From NCBI GenBank assembly GCA_027627225.1, contig CM051024.1, forward strand, positions 80,091,204-80,155,203: a stretch of 64,000 nucleotides of DNA, in the 5' to 3' direction. A model generated the notes under the pieces. It was not told the origin of the DNA. It saw only the letters and a list, made by a program, of their open reading frames with translations, and did no database searches. Shown in pieces: positions 25,661 through 38,125 of this stretch. Source of the stretch: Congeria kusceri (Eukaryota; Mollusca; Bivalvia; Myida; Dreissenidae). The position numbers were made by a program, and so were the translations under genes. Numbering within the stretch: position 1 is the stretch's first letter; every line of letters begins with the position of its first letter.

Positions 25661-25792
25661 TAGTTTCTTTATATCAATTTTTCTTTTTGGTTAGTCCAGA
25701 TGATGTGATTTTTTTTCATTTAAGGCATTAAATGATTTTTTTAAATACGAAAACATATTTGAATAAGGTATTTATATTGCTTAATACTGCAA

Positions 25793-25957
25793 ATGGTATT
25801 GAATGAGTATCCCTTTCGCAATGTTTATGGCGATTGTCATAAATATGATCAGTCCATATGGAGCATATTGCTCTACCGTGCATACGGCTATGAACTTTAA
25901 ACGCATGCAAAGATATGAACGAGAATGTTGGAAATTACCTTGGCTTCAGATAAATTT
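25793..25957 (+). pseudogene. DUF1647-like exon 3 relic with internal deletion
   Basis: Matches the first about 25 bases of exon 3 of the gene at 8966-12004 (ATGGTATTGAATGAGTATCC), then jumps directly to the part that starts AATGTTTATGGCGATTG (11859 in the gene), continuing through DQSIWSILLYRAYGY to the end. About 320 bases are missing. The join falls at a shared GC dinucleotide, as in microhomology-mediated deletion. Further small deletions after GGCTATGA shift the frame. The acceptor in front of the exon is not recognisable. Non-functional. Confidence 0.85.
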
Positions 25958-26306
25958 ATGCATAGGTTGAATGCAAGAAACCAGAAGCAAATTAATTGGT
26001 ATAAAATTGAAACTGCATACAACTATTTGAAGGATATTATATGTACCTGCCAGACACATTTATCAAGTATGGTGAAAGAAACAAATCATACGTTAGCTTT
26101 TTTTTAGTCTAATATACAGTATGTTAAAATGTTCTATTGTTCCCAAACTCTGTCTTAAAAGAGGGACATTTTGCCTTGAAAGTTATCCAGTTTCTTAATA
26201 TTTGTCTTCTTTTGTGGTTTGATGAGAATTTTGTCAGAACTCTCATATATACCTGATAGGCCAGAATGTTTAATAATATGTATATTCAATAAAAAATGAA
26301 CATCAG

Positions 26307-26838
26307 TTTAAAGGGACTATGTCGTCGAAAAGGGCCTCAAGGTGGGGGGGGGGGGGGGGGCGATTTCTTTTAAAAATCTGAAATATAAGATAATAATACT
26401 GGCATATAATAACGGTTAAAAAGATTATATATAATGGGAAAAGAGAGTGAGGTAAAAATCAATTAATAATATAGGTTTGTTTGTTCGACCAAAATCAATA
26501 AATAATATAGGTTTGTTTGTTTACATTTTGACGTCAGAACTATAAGTTTTGTGTATAAACATACTTAACACACGTATCCATACAAAGCTGAATAGCGCAG
26601 TTGATTAAAGTGCTGTCTACTGTAATTTATTCACATGGCTTCTAAGTCGTGAGTTCGATACACGCTCGGGGTTTAATTTTTTTTAACCTTTCCTTATTTG
26701 TTTTTATCAACTGTCTCATTATGTATGATAGTTTTATTACTTATTCAATTCACATGTCTTAGTATAGCCAATTTCTATCATATATAATAATTTCTAGTGC
26801 AAAAGAAAACCAATTTTTCGTTGACATAGTCCGTTTAA
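26307..26838 (+). mobile_element. Short TIR element with internal tRNA-like module, copy 3
   Basis: Ends TTTAAAGGGACTATGTC and GACATAGTCCGTTTAA. Internal A-box-like TAGCGCAGTTGATTAAAG and B-box-like GAGTTCGATACACGC. Carries an 18-base G run near 26346-26361, likely length-variable, and a short tandem duplication (tcaataaataatataggtttg type) near 26459-26520. Confidence 0.8.
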
Positions 26839-28725
26839 GTAGGGGAGAATGGCCGTAGAAATAATTTCAGGACCAATCCCCACACAAGAGTGCATTATTA
26901 ATATTGTAATGACTTAATACATTTTGAATTGAATTTATGTCATATAATCGCAACAAATGATACATAGTGTTGTTACATCAATTTTAAAATGACAATTTAA
27001 TGGATAAGATAAAAGATTTAAGCCTGTTATCCTTAAGAAAATTCGAGAAATCGGACCCACAAGATTAATCTGTGAGGCTTAATGACAAAGCTATTACAAC
27101 TGCCATCAAAGCGGTCCACGATATCGAATTTCTTTTGTAAGTTTAAAATGACAACTGCCTTGATTTATGTACCTAGATTTAAAATATGTCATGAAATTGT
27201 TTGATAAATAAACTCTTCTGAATCATGATTGAAATTAAAAATGAAAACCCTATTTTGGACGTTTGTTGCTTATTTTTACGATCCGAATATTTCTCAGATT
27301 GAGATATTAAGTAGTTTAAAAGCTTACTTATGTGCCTGCCATGACATTTCAATCCCAAAGTCAGAGAGGCACTCGACGCATGTCCCAATATGTAAGTGTT
27401 GTTACGAGTATCGTGAGTTCGACCCATTAATTTGACATTTCCCTGATGAAACATACTCGAAAGTGTCTTAACAGTCATCAAACACTTGACACACAACAAC
27501 ACAAAGACTGGAGTAAGAGAGATTACCGATCAAATGTTTATTAATACCAAGAAATGAAAGAACGTTTTGTCATATAGAATCTACATATTTTCCAATGCAT
27601 ATACACTTGTTATTTTAAGGAGACATAATGACAGTCTGAAACTACATATATTCTTAGACTTCTAGTTAGAATCATATGACTAAATCAAACATAACTTTAT
27701 ATTTCTTATACGTCTAATTCGCGGTCGGGCTAATAGATCAAAACGCACCGACAAATACCTTAAATATTGTATATAAATGTCTACATCTTGAAATGATATA
27801 ATTTTCAGTAAAGCTCGGCGGTGACCTACATCGGAGAAAAAGTCGACAGCAGTGTGAAGAATGCAGAATGCGTTTCAAGCAAGCCAGTATAAGCGCGGTA
27901 CTATTGTTCATCGAATAGGCCCTCATAACAATGTCTGTTATCATACCACTATGCTGATATCGGCCTGATACAAAGGTGCCTGATATATTTTGTATATCAG
28001 GTCACTAGCGTTTATATCAGTCAATGCTTGGAGGTACGTCTAATTCTTCGGAATCAACTATAAAGTCAACAGTTTCAGTAAAAATATATCAGATTCAACA
28101 AAACAAACAATTTGATACCAAGAACATATATAGTTTATTATTTTTAATCGTCATCAATCACAAAATTTTATTTTTTTAAATATTCACATAAACCCGCACA
28201 TTGGTAGTGATATGACGTCATCTATGGAACAATAAATCATCCATACAAATTTATTTCAATACATTCATAATAAATGCACTAAAAGTCACTACACAGCATC
28301 AGTTTATGTTGAACCAAAAACATTATTACCAAAAATTGAACACACTATAGTCAAATACTGTAAATATTGACACGATCTTGGAAATGTCAAATTCAATACA
28401 TAACTCCAAACTGGCGTCTCCAAACAATTCGGCGTTGTTTGTTCTCCGAGAAAATTGATCGTTGCAATCCATTTCAGTTCGCATTTCCAGTATTTTATGA
28501 ATGAGCATGCGTGTAATCTATGTATTTGTAGTGAAAACAGTTCACTTATCATTACGAAATGTTAATAAGAAGGTATTATTCAGTCAACTTTTAGAAATCC
28601 ATAACTACATGTACGTAAACGTGTAAAAGTCGGCTCAGCAAAATCAGCGCCGCCCTTAGTTTTTAAATATATAAAAATCAGCTGGTTTGGTGATATTTTA
28701 CGAAAAATGTGGTATGATAAATAGT
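26839..28725. other. No gene; one possible SINE remnant
   Basis: A B-box-like GTGAGTTCGACCC lies near 27412 and may mark a SINE remnant. Other frames (27179-27502, 28304-28552) lack recognisable domains. Confidence 0.4.
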
Positions 28726-28727
28726 AA

Positions 28728-28858
28728 AACAGGTTACTGTCTGGTCTACTGTAATATATCAGGTTCGGCACGAATAAAATAACGGCTCGGCAAGCCTCGC
28801 CGTTATATTATTCTAAGCCTCACCTGATATATTACACAAGACCAGACAGTAACCTGTT
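28728..28858. repeat. Foldback repeat (hairpin MITE)
   Basis: Left arm starts AACAGGTTACTGTCTGGTCT. The right arm is its near reverse complement, ending AGACCAGACAGTAACCTGTT, with an intervening ATATATCAGG/CCTGATATAT pair and a loop around CTCGGCAAGCCTCG. Half-copies lie at 4313-4397 and 58015-58099. Confidence 0.85.
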
Positions 28859-28969
28859 ATTCTCTATATATCAGTTTTGTAGTACGGAAGCCCATTAGTG
28901 CCCATTTATTTCACTTGTTGTGAGTTATGCCTTATGTCATCTATGCAATGCATTATATATTATATACAG

Positions 28970-29400
28970 ATATCATAGGCAGGTGAGAGGTATAGTAAAT
29001 ATTGCACCCCGATAAAAGTGATGACAACCGAGGCCGATCATGCCTATGTTTATTTTTATTTTATTATACTGAACAAAAATACTGTAATTCAAAGAACAAA
29101 ACTAGTCGTAAATAGTAAACTAAAGTTTATAATTGGAAAATCAAGCGCTCATCAATTTTGATTTGTCAAATACGTTTTTATAAGCGCCTACCGTTGATAA
29201 CTACTAAAAATATATTTCGGAAAACACGAGTTGCTATTATCATGCCAACATGCGGGGTATATTTTGGCCCATGCATGGGGTATATTTAAGCTGATACCCC
29301 GCCCGGTGTATAGTACTTTCCAACGACATGGCATATTAACATTATGCTGGAATTGGTATATATAATTTTACAATGGCAAAACAAAGTGACGTTTAATAAC
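28970..29400. repeat. Dispersed repeat related to 12930-14400
   Basis: Shares long blocks with the cluster at 12930-14400, including GGTATAGTAAATATTGCACC and GAAAATCAAGCGCTCATC. It appears nested: the sequences on either side (28870-28960 and 29398-29470) resemble one continuous stretch at 51608-51790. Confidence 0.65.
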
Positions 29401-29809
29401 AGGTAATACGTTTAAGTTCTGTGAAAGGCGATAGATCATAGTTGCATGCAAAGACTTTTGCGACCTGACGCTGCTTCTTTGGAAAGCGGCTAAACCGTCT
29501 ACAACTACACACATGCTTCTATTAATTAAACAAGAGTGCCATTGTCACAAAGATACGCCAGTCAAAGAAGCTTTTTTTGCGGTAAAGATTCACCGAATAA
29601 AGAGAAAGAAATCAAAAACTCATAAGGTAAAGTCATGGTATCTGTGCACCTAATTCGTCTCCAAAGCCTCTCTGTGTGGTGAGTTGAGGTATCAACACTA
29701 TTGCATATATATACAAAAATTTGTAATAAAGACGAAAACATAAAAAAATCCACCAAAACCGGACAAAAATATGCAACGGACAATGTGAAGGATTCACTTG
29801 TTATATTTT

Positions 29810-32100
29810 ACTTTTGACCTTGAATTGTGACCTTGACCTTGGACATACGAACCTGGTTCTTGCGCGTGAAACTCCGACTCACCATGCTTTTCTTGTATGC
29901 CAAGTTATTTGAACTAGATAACTGTTGGCAACATGTCGAGCTGGTTGTCAAGATAGCAACTTGTATTGTAATTATTTTAAATTATTTTTTTACAAACAAA
30001 TCTTCTCCTTTGACCTCTAAGTGTGACCTTGACCTTTGAGCTTGGGACGACACAGATCTTGCGTGCAACACGTTTCTCCACACGGTGAACTTTTGTTACA
30101 ATTTATTTTAAAATTCCCTGATGAATGATGAATGAACAGTCAAAAAAAGCTTTATTATTCCCATATGTGACATTGACCTCTAAGTGTGACCTTGACCTTT
30201 GAGCTAGGGACACATATTTGGCTTGAAACACGCATTCTCTACATGATAAACATTTGTGGCGAGTTAATTTAGGAATCCCCAAATGAATGATGAATTATCA
30301 GTCCGAACAAGCTGTATTATGCCCATATTTGACCTTTGACCTCTAAGTGTGACCTTGACCTTTGAGCACGGATACAGGTCTTGTTTACAAAACGCCATCA
30401 TCACATGCTGAACATTTGTGGCAAGATATTAAAATTGCCTGATGAATAGTGAAGTTACAGTCTGGATAAGCTGTAAGATGCCGATATTTGAAATTTGACC
30501 TCTAAGTGTGACCTTGACCTTTGAGCTAGGAACACGGGTCTTGCGTGCCGTCTTTAGATGCTGAACATTTGTGGTAAGTTATTTTGCAATTGCCTGATGA
30601 ATGAGGAGGTTACAGTACGGACAAGATCGGAGGGACGCACGCACATACACCGAACGACCATTGTGACAACTAAGACTAGCTGACCGCAGGTTGGCTCGAC
30701 AAAAACCATACATACTCGACAAAGATATGCTCCAGACAAAGTGTTATGTATTGATTGCTTAAATTTGAATTGTGTCCTTGAATTGTGACCTTGACCTTGG
30801 ACATAGGGACCTGGTTCTTGCGCGCGACATTTTTCGACTCACCATGCTTGTCACTTCTGCCAAAATACTTGAAAAACAATCCATACTGGACAAAGATATG
30901 CTCCAGACAAAGTGACATTTATGGATTTCTTAAATTTGACATTTGACCTTGAGTTATGACCTTGACCTTGCACATAAGGACCTAGTTATTGTGCGCGACA
31001 CTCCGACTCACCATGCTTGTCACTTATGCCAATCTATTTGAAAATCCATCCATGCTGGACAAAGATATGCTCCGGACAAACTCTTAAGTATTGATTTCTT
31101 ATAATTGACTTTTGACCTTGAGTTGTGATCGTGACTTTTGACATAGGACCTGGTTCTGGCATATGGCACTGCACCTCACCATGCTTGTCACTCCTGCCAA
31201 GTTGTTTGAAAATTCATCCATGCTGGACAAAGACATGCTCCGGACAAAGTGTTATGTATTGATTTCATAAATTTGAACTTTGACCTTGAATTATGACTTT
31301 GACCTTTGACCTTTGACATTGGGACCTGGTTCTTGCGCGCGACACATCGACTCACTATGCTTGTCTCTGCTGCCAAGTTATTTGAAAATCCTACCGTGGT
31401 GGACAAAGATATGCTCCGGATGATGTGTTTAGGATTGATTTCTTTAATTTGAACTTGACCAAGAATTTTGACCTTGACCTTGAACCTAGTGACCTGTTTT
31501 TTGTGCGCGACACTTCGCCTTACCATGACTGTCACTTCTGCCAAGTTATTTAAAAATCCATCCATGCTGGACAAAGATATGCTCCGGACAATGTGTTTAG
31601 GATTGATTTCTAAAATTTGACCTTTGACGTTGAATTGTGACCTTGACCTTGGACCTAGGGACCTGCTTCTTGCGCGCGACACTCCGACTCACCATGCTTG
31701 TCACTTCTGCTAAGTCTTTTTAAAATTTATCTATGCTGGACAAAGATATCCTACAAACAAATTTTATAGGATTGATTTTTTTAATTTTACCTTTGACCTT
31801 TAATTGTGACACTGATCTTAGGTACCAGTTTCTTGTGCGCGACACTCCGCCTCACCATGCTTGTCACTTCTGCCAAGTTATTTGAAAATCTATCAATGCT
31901 TGACAAAGTTATGCTCCGGACAACGTGTGAAGTATTGATTTCTAAAACAATTAACTTTGACACTGAATTTTGACCTTGACCTTGGACCTAGGGACCTGGT
32001 TCTTGCGCGCGACACTCAGTCTCACCATGCTTGTCACTTTGCCCAGTTATTTGAAAATCCATTCATGCAGGACAAAGATATGCTCCGGAGAAAGTTTTTT
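29810..32100. repeat. Satellite-like array with TGACCTTGACC cores
   Basis: Two related tandem families. The first (about 29990-30610) has about four units of roughly 162 bases containing TCTAAGTGTGACCTTGACC, 'ctgaacatttgtggcaag' and 'cctgatgaatga'. The second (about 30750-32090) has about eight units of roughly 169 bases containing ACTCACCATGCTTGTCAC, 'ccatgctggacaaagatatg' and 'gacctggttcttgcgcgc', with anchors near 30842, 31011, 31179, 31523, 31692, 31855 and 32025. Minus-strand frames (for example 31188-31682) are repeat translations with a repeated INPKHI.RSISLS motif. No gene. Confidence 0.9.
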
Positions 32101-32195
32101 CCCGCCCAAAACCCCACCAGGGGCGTTCCCATAATACGTCACGTTTAAAAGTATCGAAGCCAGCTGTTGATGTTTGCATCAATACCATATACAGA

Positions 32196-32285
32196 GCTGC
32201 AACGATTCTATCGATGTATCGATGCATCGATTGTAAATGGTCCGATTCGATTGTCGATACTAAACCAACCAATTTCAAATCGATT
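32196..32285 (+). repeat. Dispersed repeat with TCGATTGTAAATG core
   Basis: Aligns with 15165-15235 (TCGATTGTAAATG..CCGATT..TGTCGATACTAA). Just after the satellite array. Confidence 0.6.
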
Positions 32286-33459
32286 CTCTTTCATTTAATA
32301 AAAAACAAATCTCAACCTACCTATTCTAATTTTTGAGAGAATATAACCTGAAACAAACATTTCTTTTACGCCTGAGTGACCTCACATAATGACCCCAAAT
32401 ACATATGTGAAGTTTAAATTGAATATCTTTAATAGTTAGAGAGATATGGACTTGTTGCACGCAAACCTTAATCAGAACATTTCGCGGACCAATATATATT
32501 TTCCTGCTTTTAAAATAACACCTTAAAGATACATTAATCCAGTTTCAAAAAAGCAAAAAACAAACCTGATATTATGAAACTAATGGTTGAAACACAGTCT
32601 AACAGTACTTGTATAAAAAAATAGTTGACATCAAAATGTGATTAATATGCAAAACACTTAAACCCGATAGTGAATGTTCATGCCATTTGTCGAAAACAAC
32701 AATCTCAATTTTCGTAATCAAATGTGAAATGTTTGACTTCAAGGAAAAAATAAGTTTTATTTTTCCCTCCTGTGACATATATGCTGTGCGAAAATGTAGT
32801 CCATCATATATAAATACATTGTTACTGAATAAATGAATAAAGAACGGAAAATAAATCAGTTGATACATTTTAAGTATAGATATTTAAGAGCAATACATCA
32901 GGATTTGCAATAGAGTTATTTCAATTTAATACTGCATATAAGCATCACATGTCACCAAAAACTGCATAAATTAACATTATTTTTATAATTACACTTATTT
33001 ATGTATCTACAAAGTAATCTAGGGGTGTAATGATAACACGGATTAATATCGTGACTACGCGCTTTATTCTGCAGTGTTTAGCGAAATATACCGCCATATA
33101 TTGCCCATATTAAAATGAGAAGTTTCATTTTATATATCTCTTAAATAACCGTGCAAAATGCATTTATTGAACTTATTATCATTGTTTAAATACCAGTATA
33201 AACAAAATATTTGCATGATTTCAAATAACATATTTATAAACTTTTCAAAACTAATCACATTATTTTTTATAATAATCAAATTCGCAATGACATGTGGATA
33301 ATTAGATATCATTTTTTTAGATAGTGTAATAAATGCTGTGGGAAAATGAGCTCCCTCTCATCTATTTACTTTTTCACTGAATTAGGCCGCTATTTTAGTT
33401 TTTATTCTTTGGTTAATAATTTTTTTCAAAAAATGTATACTGGCAGGTTAAACAAGAGC
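32286..33459. other. No gene seen
   Basis: AT-rich DNA. The 89- and 60-residue minus frames are unsupported. Confidence 0.5.
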
Positions 33460-34010
33460 GGCATAAGTCCCTAGGTTGCTCACCTCAGGGGTTAATAAAC
33501 TAAACTGTTCTGAGCAAGTTTAATGAAGACTCGGCTAAGATTGTGGCCTCTATATTGTTCACAAGCTTTTTCTTCAATTTGGCCTGGTGACCTAGTTTTT
33601 GCCACCATGTGACTCATTTTCAAACTTCTCCTAGATATCTTTGGGACATATGTTCTGACCAAGTGTCATGCTCAAATCACTGGGCTATAAATGTAGCATC
33701 TAGGGTATTCACAAGCTTTTTCTTCAAATTGGCCTGGTGACCTACTTTTTACCCTATTTGACCTAGTTTCAGCCTAGATACCATGGCAATTCTTTTGAGC
33801 AAGTTTCAAGAAAACTGGACCAAAATTTTGACTAGTGTTAATAAGTTTTTTCTTTAATTTGACCTAGTGACCTAGCTTTTGTCGCTACATAACCCAGTTT
33901 CTAACTCGGCCGAGATATCATTGGGACAAATGTTCTGAGCAAGTTTCATGTTGAATGGGGGAAAAATGTGGCCTCTAGAGCGTTAACAACTTTTATAAAG
34001 TTTTCAATAA
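33460..34010. repeat. Degenerate tandem repeat, GTGGCCTCTAG type
   Basis: Units of roughly 150 bases with GTGGCCTCTA, CACAAGCTTTTTCTTCAATT, TGGTGACCTAGTTTTT and 'gatatctttgggaca' at near 33543-33690, 33696-33830 and 33835-33985. This repeat type is common in bivalve genomes as far as I recall. Confidence 0.8.
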
Positions 34011-35084
34011 AGCCAAGGAAAACTGCAGAGTCCACTGTCACTTCCTGTCAGACACTATAACAATGCGTGAAATCATTAAACATATTTTAAATAAATTATG
34101 GATCATTTTAATTATGGTTTAATCTAGTAACGCCAGCTATTGGTGTAGTTCACGGTGCAAGACATATATATTCCCTTTTAAACACCTTAAAACAAATACG
34201 GTCTGTGTATCCATGGAGATGAGTCGATTCCAGCAACAAAGCATAACGAACCAAGACGGAAGGGGTCCATCCGGTCTCTCCGGTAAGTGCCAGAACCGAC
34301 GCGAACCGGTGGTAGCATATCAAGTATCGAACAGCGCCGCTGCATGGTAGTAGTTTATGAACAGTTGTTTGATACAGTCGCCACGCTTGAGCTGTATATG
34401 TTATATATTTGCATAATGTGGTATGTTATGCTCCAATGTTTCTCCTGTCGCTCTCACATCATGTCCATATATAATTGTATGCTAAAAAATGCATCGGCGG
34501 AAATTACAGCTGCTCGATATCTGGATCTTCCAATGCGGAAAGTATGCCCTTCGCCACTTTTTTTGATTCCGGATGTAATTCCGTCCAAACATACTAAACA
34601 ACGTAAAAAAGATAAATCTTTAAACAACAACATAAATGAACAATAAATACAAAACACATGAAATTATGATGCTCTAATGAGACATTTGCAAATAAAAATG
34701 CAGACCGTATTTAATGTTCTTTATTTTCATTTCACAGTCAGGTTTACAAAATAGCAATTCAACTTTTAAGATGTAATGTAGCCACGTTTGTGTTATGTGT
34801 TATTTATAATGTAACCTGTGTCTCGTAGTCATTTTTTATCCGTGAAACACAGACTACAATAGACGAATAGTTAGGCAACCATTTGATATTGTTTTCAAGT
34901 ATATTAAATTATGTGGCTATATTTGTACAAAATTGTTATTCATTTAGGGTCGATTTTGGTCGATTTGGGATGTTTCGTGCCGCCGCTGAAACAGGAAACA
35001 AGGGGCCAAGGGAGATTATAGATACAAAACAGTACCGCACATTAAAGGCTAGTAAAATTCGATAACTAATTCACCTGCGTTATG
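34011..35084. other. No supported gene
   Basis: A 119-residue plus frame (34287-34646) has no domain I recognise. The rest lacks coding signal. It might hold later exons of the HARBI1-like gene that starts at 35281 on the minus strand, but none was identified. Confidence 0.45.
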
Positions 35085-35444
35085 GGTGGTATGTAATGAT
35101 TTCGCTGAATCGTCCTTTCCAGTTCATCACCCATTATTTCCAACAGGTAATTAAGGCAAGCCCTGGACAAACAATACCGCTGAATAATCTGTACATCCGA
35201 CTGATGCTCAAGTGAGGTTCTGGGTCGGAAAACCCGCTCTCGTCTTCGCAAATCGCCGAACAAAACAATCGCAGCGGCCATACTTTCGAACGTTACGACA
35301 GCCTTGGCCCATTCGTAAATTTTACGTTAAATCTTACGATTTCGTAGCAGGTGGTTGCGTAAGATTTTTTTTATGAAACGCTCTTATTTTGTTACGAACG
35401 TCAAACTTAAGAAATCCGTTCGTACAAACTTTATGAAACAGGCC
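35085..35444 (-). pseudogene. Harbinger 5' end with HARBI1-like first exon
   Basis: ATG at 35281-35279. The frame reads MAAAIVLFGDLRRRERVF, then QIIQRYCLSRACLNYLLE and ERTIQRNHYIPPITQV, ending at a donor-like CAG/gtgaat near 35085. This is the N-terminal segment of HARBI1-like nucleases, which normally continues '.L.aLRFfAtG'; no continuation is seen. Minus-strand GGGCCTGTTTCATAAAG (ending at 35444) is the TIR-like element end. Duplicate of 1-297. Confidence 0.72.
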
Positions 35445-37509
35445 CGTTGTGTTCTAACTTATTAACAAATATGATCGTATTGTAGTTATGGTAAGCGGTT
35501 AAAATCATGCATATTTGTATTTTTACGTTGTATTTTTTACATTTGGTGTCATAGTAATCGAACATTTTCCAAGTCAGATCCACAAAGATATGTAGTCCAA
35601 TGGAATTACAATTTATATTGTTAGCTTTGTTTGTGTCTGAAATATTGAACCAATTTGGTATTACGTATGCTTGGGATCAAATCAAATCAAATCGTTCAGG
35701 TGTATACAACAGCCTTTAAACAATTGTAAGCATGTGTTGTTGTTTTTTAATTACAGTCCGGTTTAACTATTATCAAGGCCTGGCGAACATTGGAAAGAAA
35801 CCAGTAATCTAAAACTCGGTGTGTTCTCTTAGTCTAATACCCAAATCGTCTCGCGGTTTTCGTCTAAGAAAACAACATATGACATTGCGACACTACATGA
35901 ATCCCTCTAGATATTTGTTCCACAAACAACACTAATTACATCTGGAACATGGATAAAGCACTTAATATGGAGCAAACATAGAATGCATTCCCGCAGTCAA
36001 TATCAGCACATGGAATATAAATAAATGCACTCCATTCTCGCGAGATATATCGTTTACAGTAGTCTCTAAGAAAGTAGCCCGTCAAAATACCAAACTACAT
36101 TTGTTTCGTATTTACTGGCATCTAACCTGTAACTAAAATGTGCTTCCGAAATCAGCATCCTGAACGAATATCACATTTCATAAGCGCAACGTATAAACGA
36201 ACTCTATTGCTGAACAGATATTATGAGGTTGTTTTTGTTTTACAAATATCCAAACTAAAAGCTAACCGATTGGCAGAAGACTAGGATTTATGGATTATAT
36301 CTTGAAAAGGGGTAAGTTTCTTGACTTTATTATTTACCACATTGGTTTTGATAACATACTAATCGTCGATCCTTAAACCGACGAACATAGTCCATATCTT
36401 GATAAAATGTCTGCACCACAAAACAAACAAATGCATTGCCTTCTGTTATTTTTAAGTGTATGACCTGTTTAAATATATATAGTAGCATGTTCAAGCAACG
36501 TTTTGATGTGAGGTATGAACTATTGTGTTTATTTAGAGTAAATAGAGCCCAGGCGTCTAAATGGATACATTGTGTAATCACTGCACTACAAACTGCACTC
36601 ATTGTGTATTTTGCGTTGTGAATTGCGATAACTTTGGTTTGAACGCCGCATATTTACAAACCAAATATACTTACAAAGTAGAAGAACGTCACACAAAAAC
36701 AACAACGTGTACATCTTTAGTATTTTTAATTACATTACGACGATATATACAGTGTACATATACTTCGATTGTACCCAGTAAATCTAAGCGTCATATTATT
36801 CTGTAAAATGTGACACACCATACTTCACACAACCGTTTTGTTACAGTTTTGTGTCATTACAAAGCGATGAATATAAAGAAACACGTATAGTTGTTTTACT
36901 TTTAATGAGATCATTTTCAGAAATAATCATTTTGAACGTATAATGTAAGTTTTCCACGTTATGGCATTTGAGGGCAACATTAAAATTCAAATGAATCAAA
37001 ATGATTTCGATCCAACTCTTTTCACTTAGTAAATAGTACTAAATGCGAGTCAAAAACACAACACTGTAAAACTCACCAGTGTGGGGCAGCTATGGCGAGA
37101 AGCTTCTTAGACAAATTTTTAGCCCACATAGTTTATGGCTTATCCAGTTTTAATTAATTGTTTTAAAATTTGCATTAACGATTGTAGGCATAGACAGGCA
37201 TACAAATTACCCTTTTCAGAAGACATTAAAACTTAATATTTGATACTTAGTTACTTAGTTACCCAAGTAATTAATAGAAGTTTAAGGTTTTAAAGGCACA
37301 ATTGCCTTGAGTTCTATACTTGTGTATAATACTTGTAAAAGCAATTTGTTTGTTGAATACTGTCTCTTAAACCTGATCAAAACACACTACAATGAAACAA
37401 TTGTTTGCATGTGTTTACAGTCTGAATACGGATCAGGTTGATATATCAAGTAGACGAGCATTTCAACGTTTTCAAATTTAATGTGGTAATTTTAGAACAT
37501 GCATTTTGT
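35445..37509. other. No gene seen; duplicate of 298-2356
   Basis: Near-identical to the left copy. Short frames only. Confidence 0.6.
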
Positions 37510-37536
37510 TAAAGGGACAGAAAATCGGCTTCCTAT
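37510..37536 (-). mobile_element. Left fragment of split tRNA-bearing TIR element
   Basis: TTAAAGGGACAG end and about 27 bases of the element, interrupted by the large transposon at CCTAT. The rest is at 51030-51508. The uninterrupted version is 2357-2863. Confidence 0.8.
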
Positions 37537-38078
37537 TGTCCTTTCCGATAAGTGATTTGTCTTCCCTTGAATACTCTTCTTAAGCGCATGCGCAGTGACG
37601 CAATTTTAACATCCGGGGAGTACAAAACACGGAAGTAAATTGACATTGGAATACGTTAACCTTGATCGCTAAATAAAATGGACAAACCACGGCGAACTAA
37701 GCCGAAATATTGTTGTATTTGTAAGGGAATTTATCGAGGAAAAGTAATTGATGGAAGGACTGTTTCGCTTCATCGATTTCCGCAAAATAAAGTTGCCAAA
37801 CGTGTTTGGATAAACAGGTGTAAAACTGTCATGAGGACATTTAAGTGGACAGAGCACAAACGTCTCTGCAGCGAACATTTTGTGGGTTTAAGTGGACCAA
37901 GTAGTCGTCACACTCTTCCCACGCTCTTTCCAACTCAAAATGGATGTGTAAAAGAATTCCCTTCTTCCGTAAGTTTATTTTTATAATTGGTATACTATAA
38001 TTATAACACAAAATATTAAATTGTACTGTGTGAAATGATTTTTTAAACACGACACACCAATGACTCATTTAGCCATTA

Positions 38079-38125
38079 ACACTAGCACAGCGCTCTACCA
38101 ACTGAGCTAACCGGGCGGCTGGTTA
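38079..38125 (-). repeat. tRNA-like A-box remnant in transposon intron 1
   Basis: Minus strand reads GCCCGGTTAGCTCAGTTGG followed by TAGAGCGC, a near-perfect tRNA D-arm/A-box. No matching acceptor 3' strand or T-arm follows at tRNA distance, so it is a SINE head or tRNA fragment and not a working tRNA. Also in copy 2 at 44830-44876. Confidence 0.6.

Noticed and set aside
31188..31682. 164-residue minus-strand ORF
   Set aside because: Repeat translation of the 169-bp satellite; no independent coding evidence.
34287..34646. 119-residue plus-strand ORF
   Set aside because: No domain, no splice support, flanked by repeats; left as unassigned.
38079..38125. Possible functional tRNA gene
   Set aside because: Only the D-arm region matches; no complementary acceptor strand or T-arm at tRNA distance.
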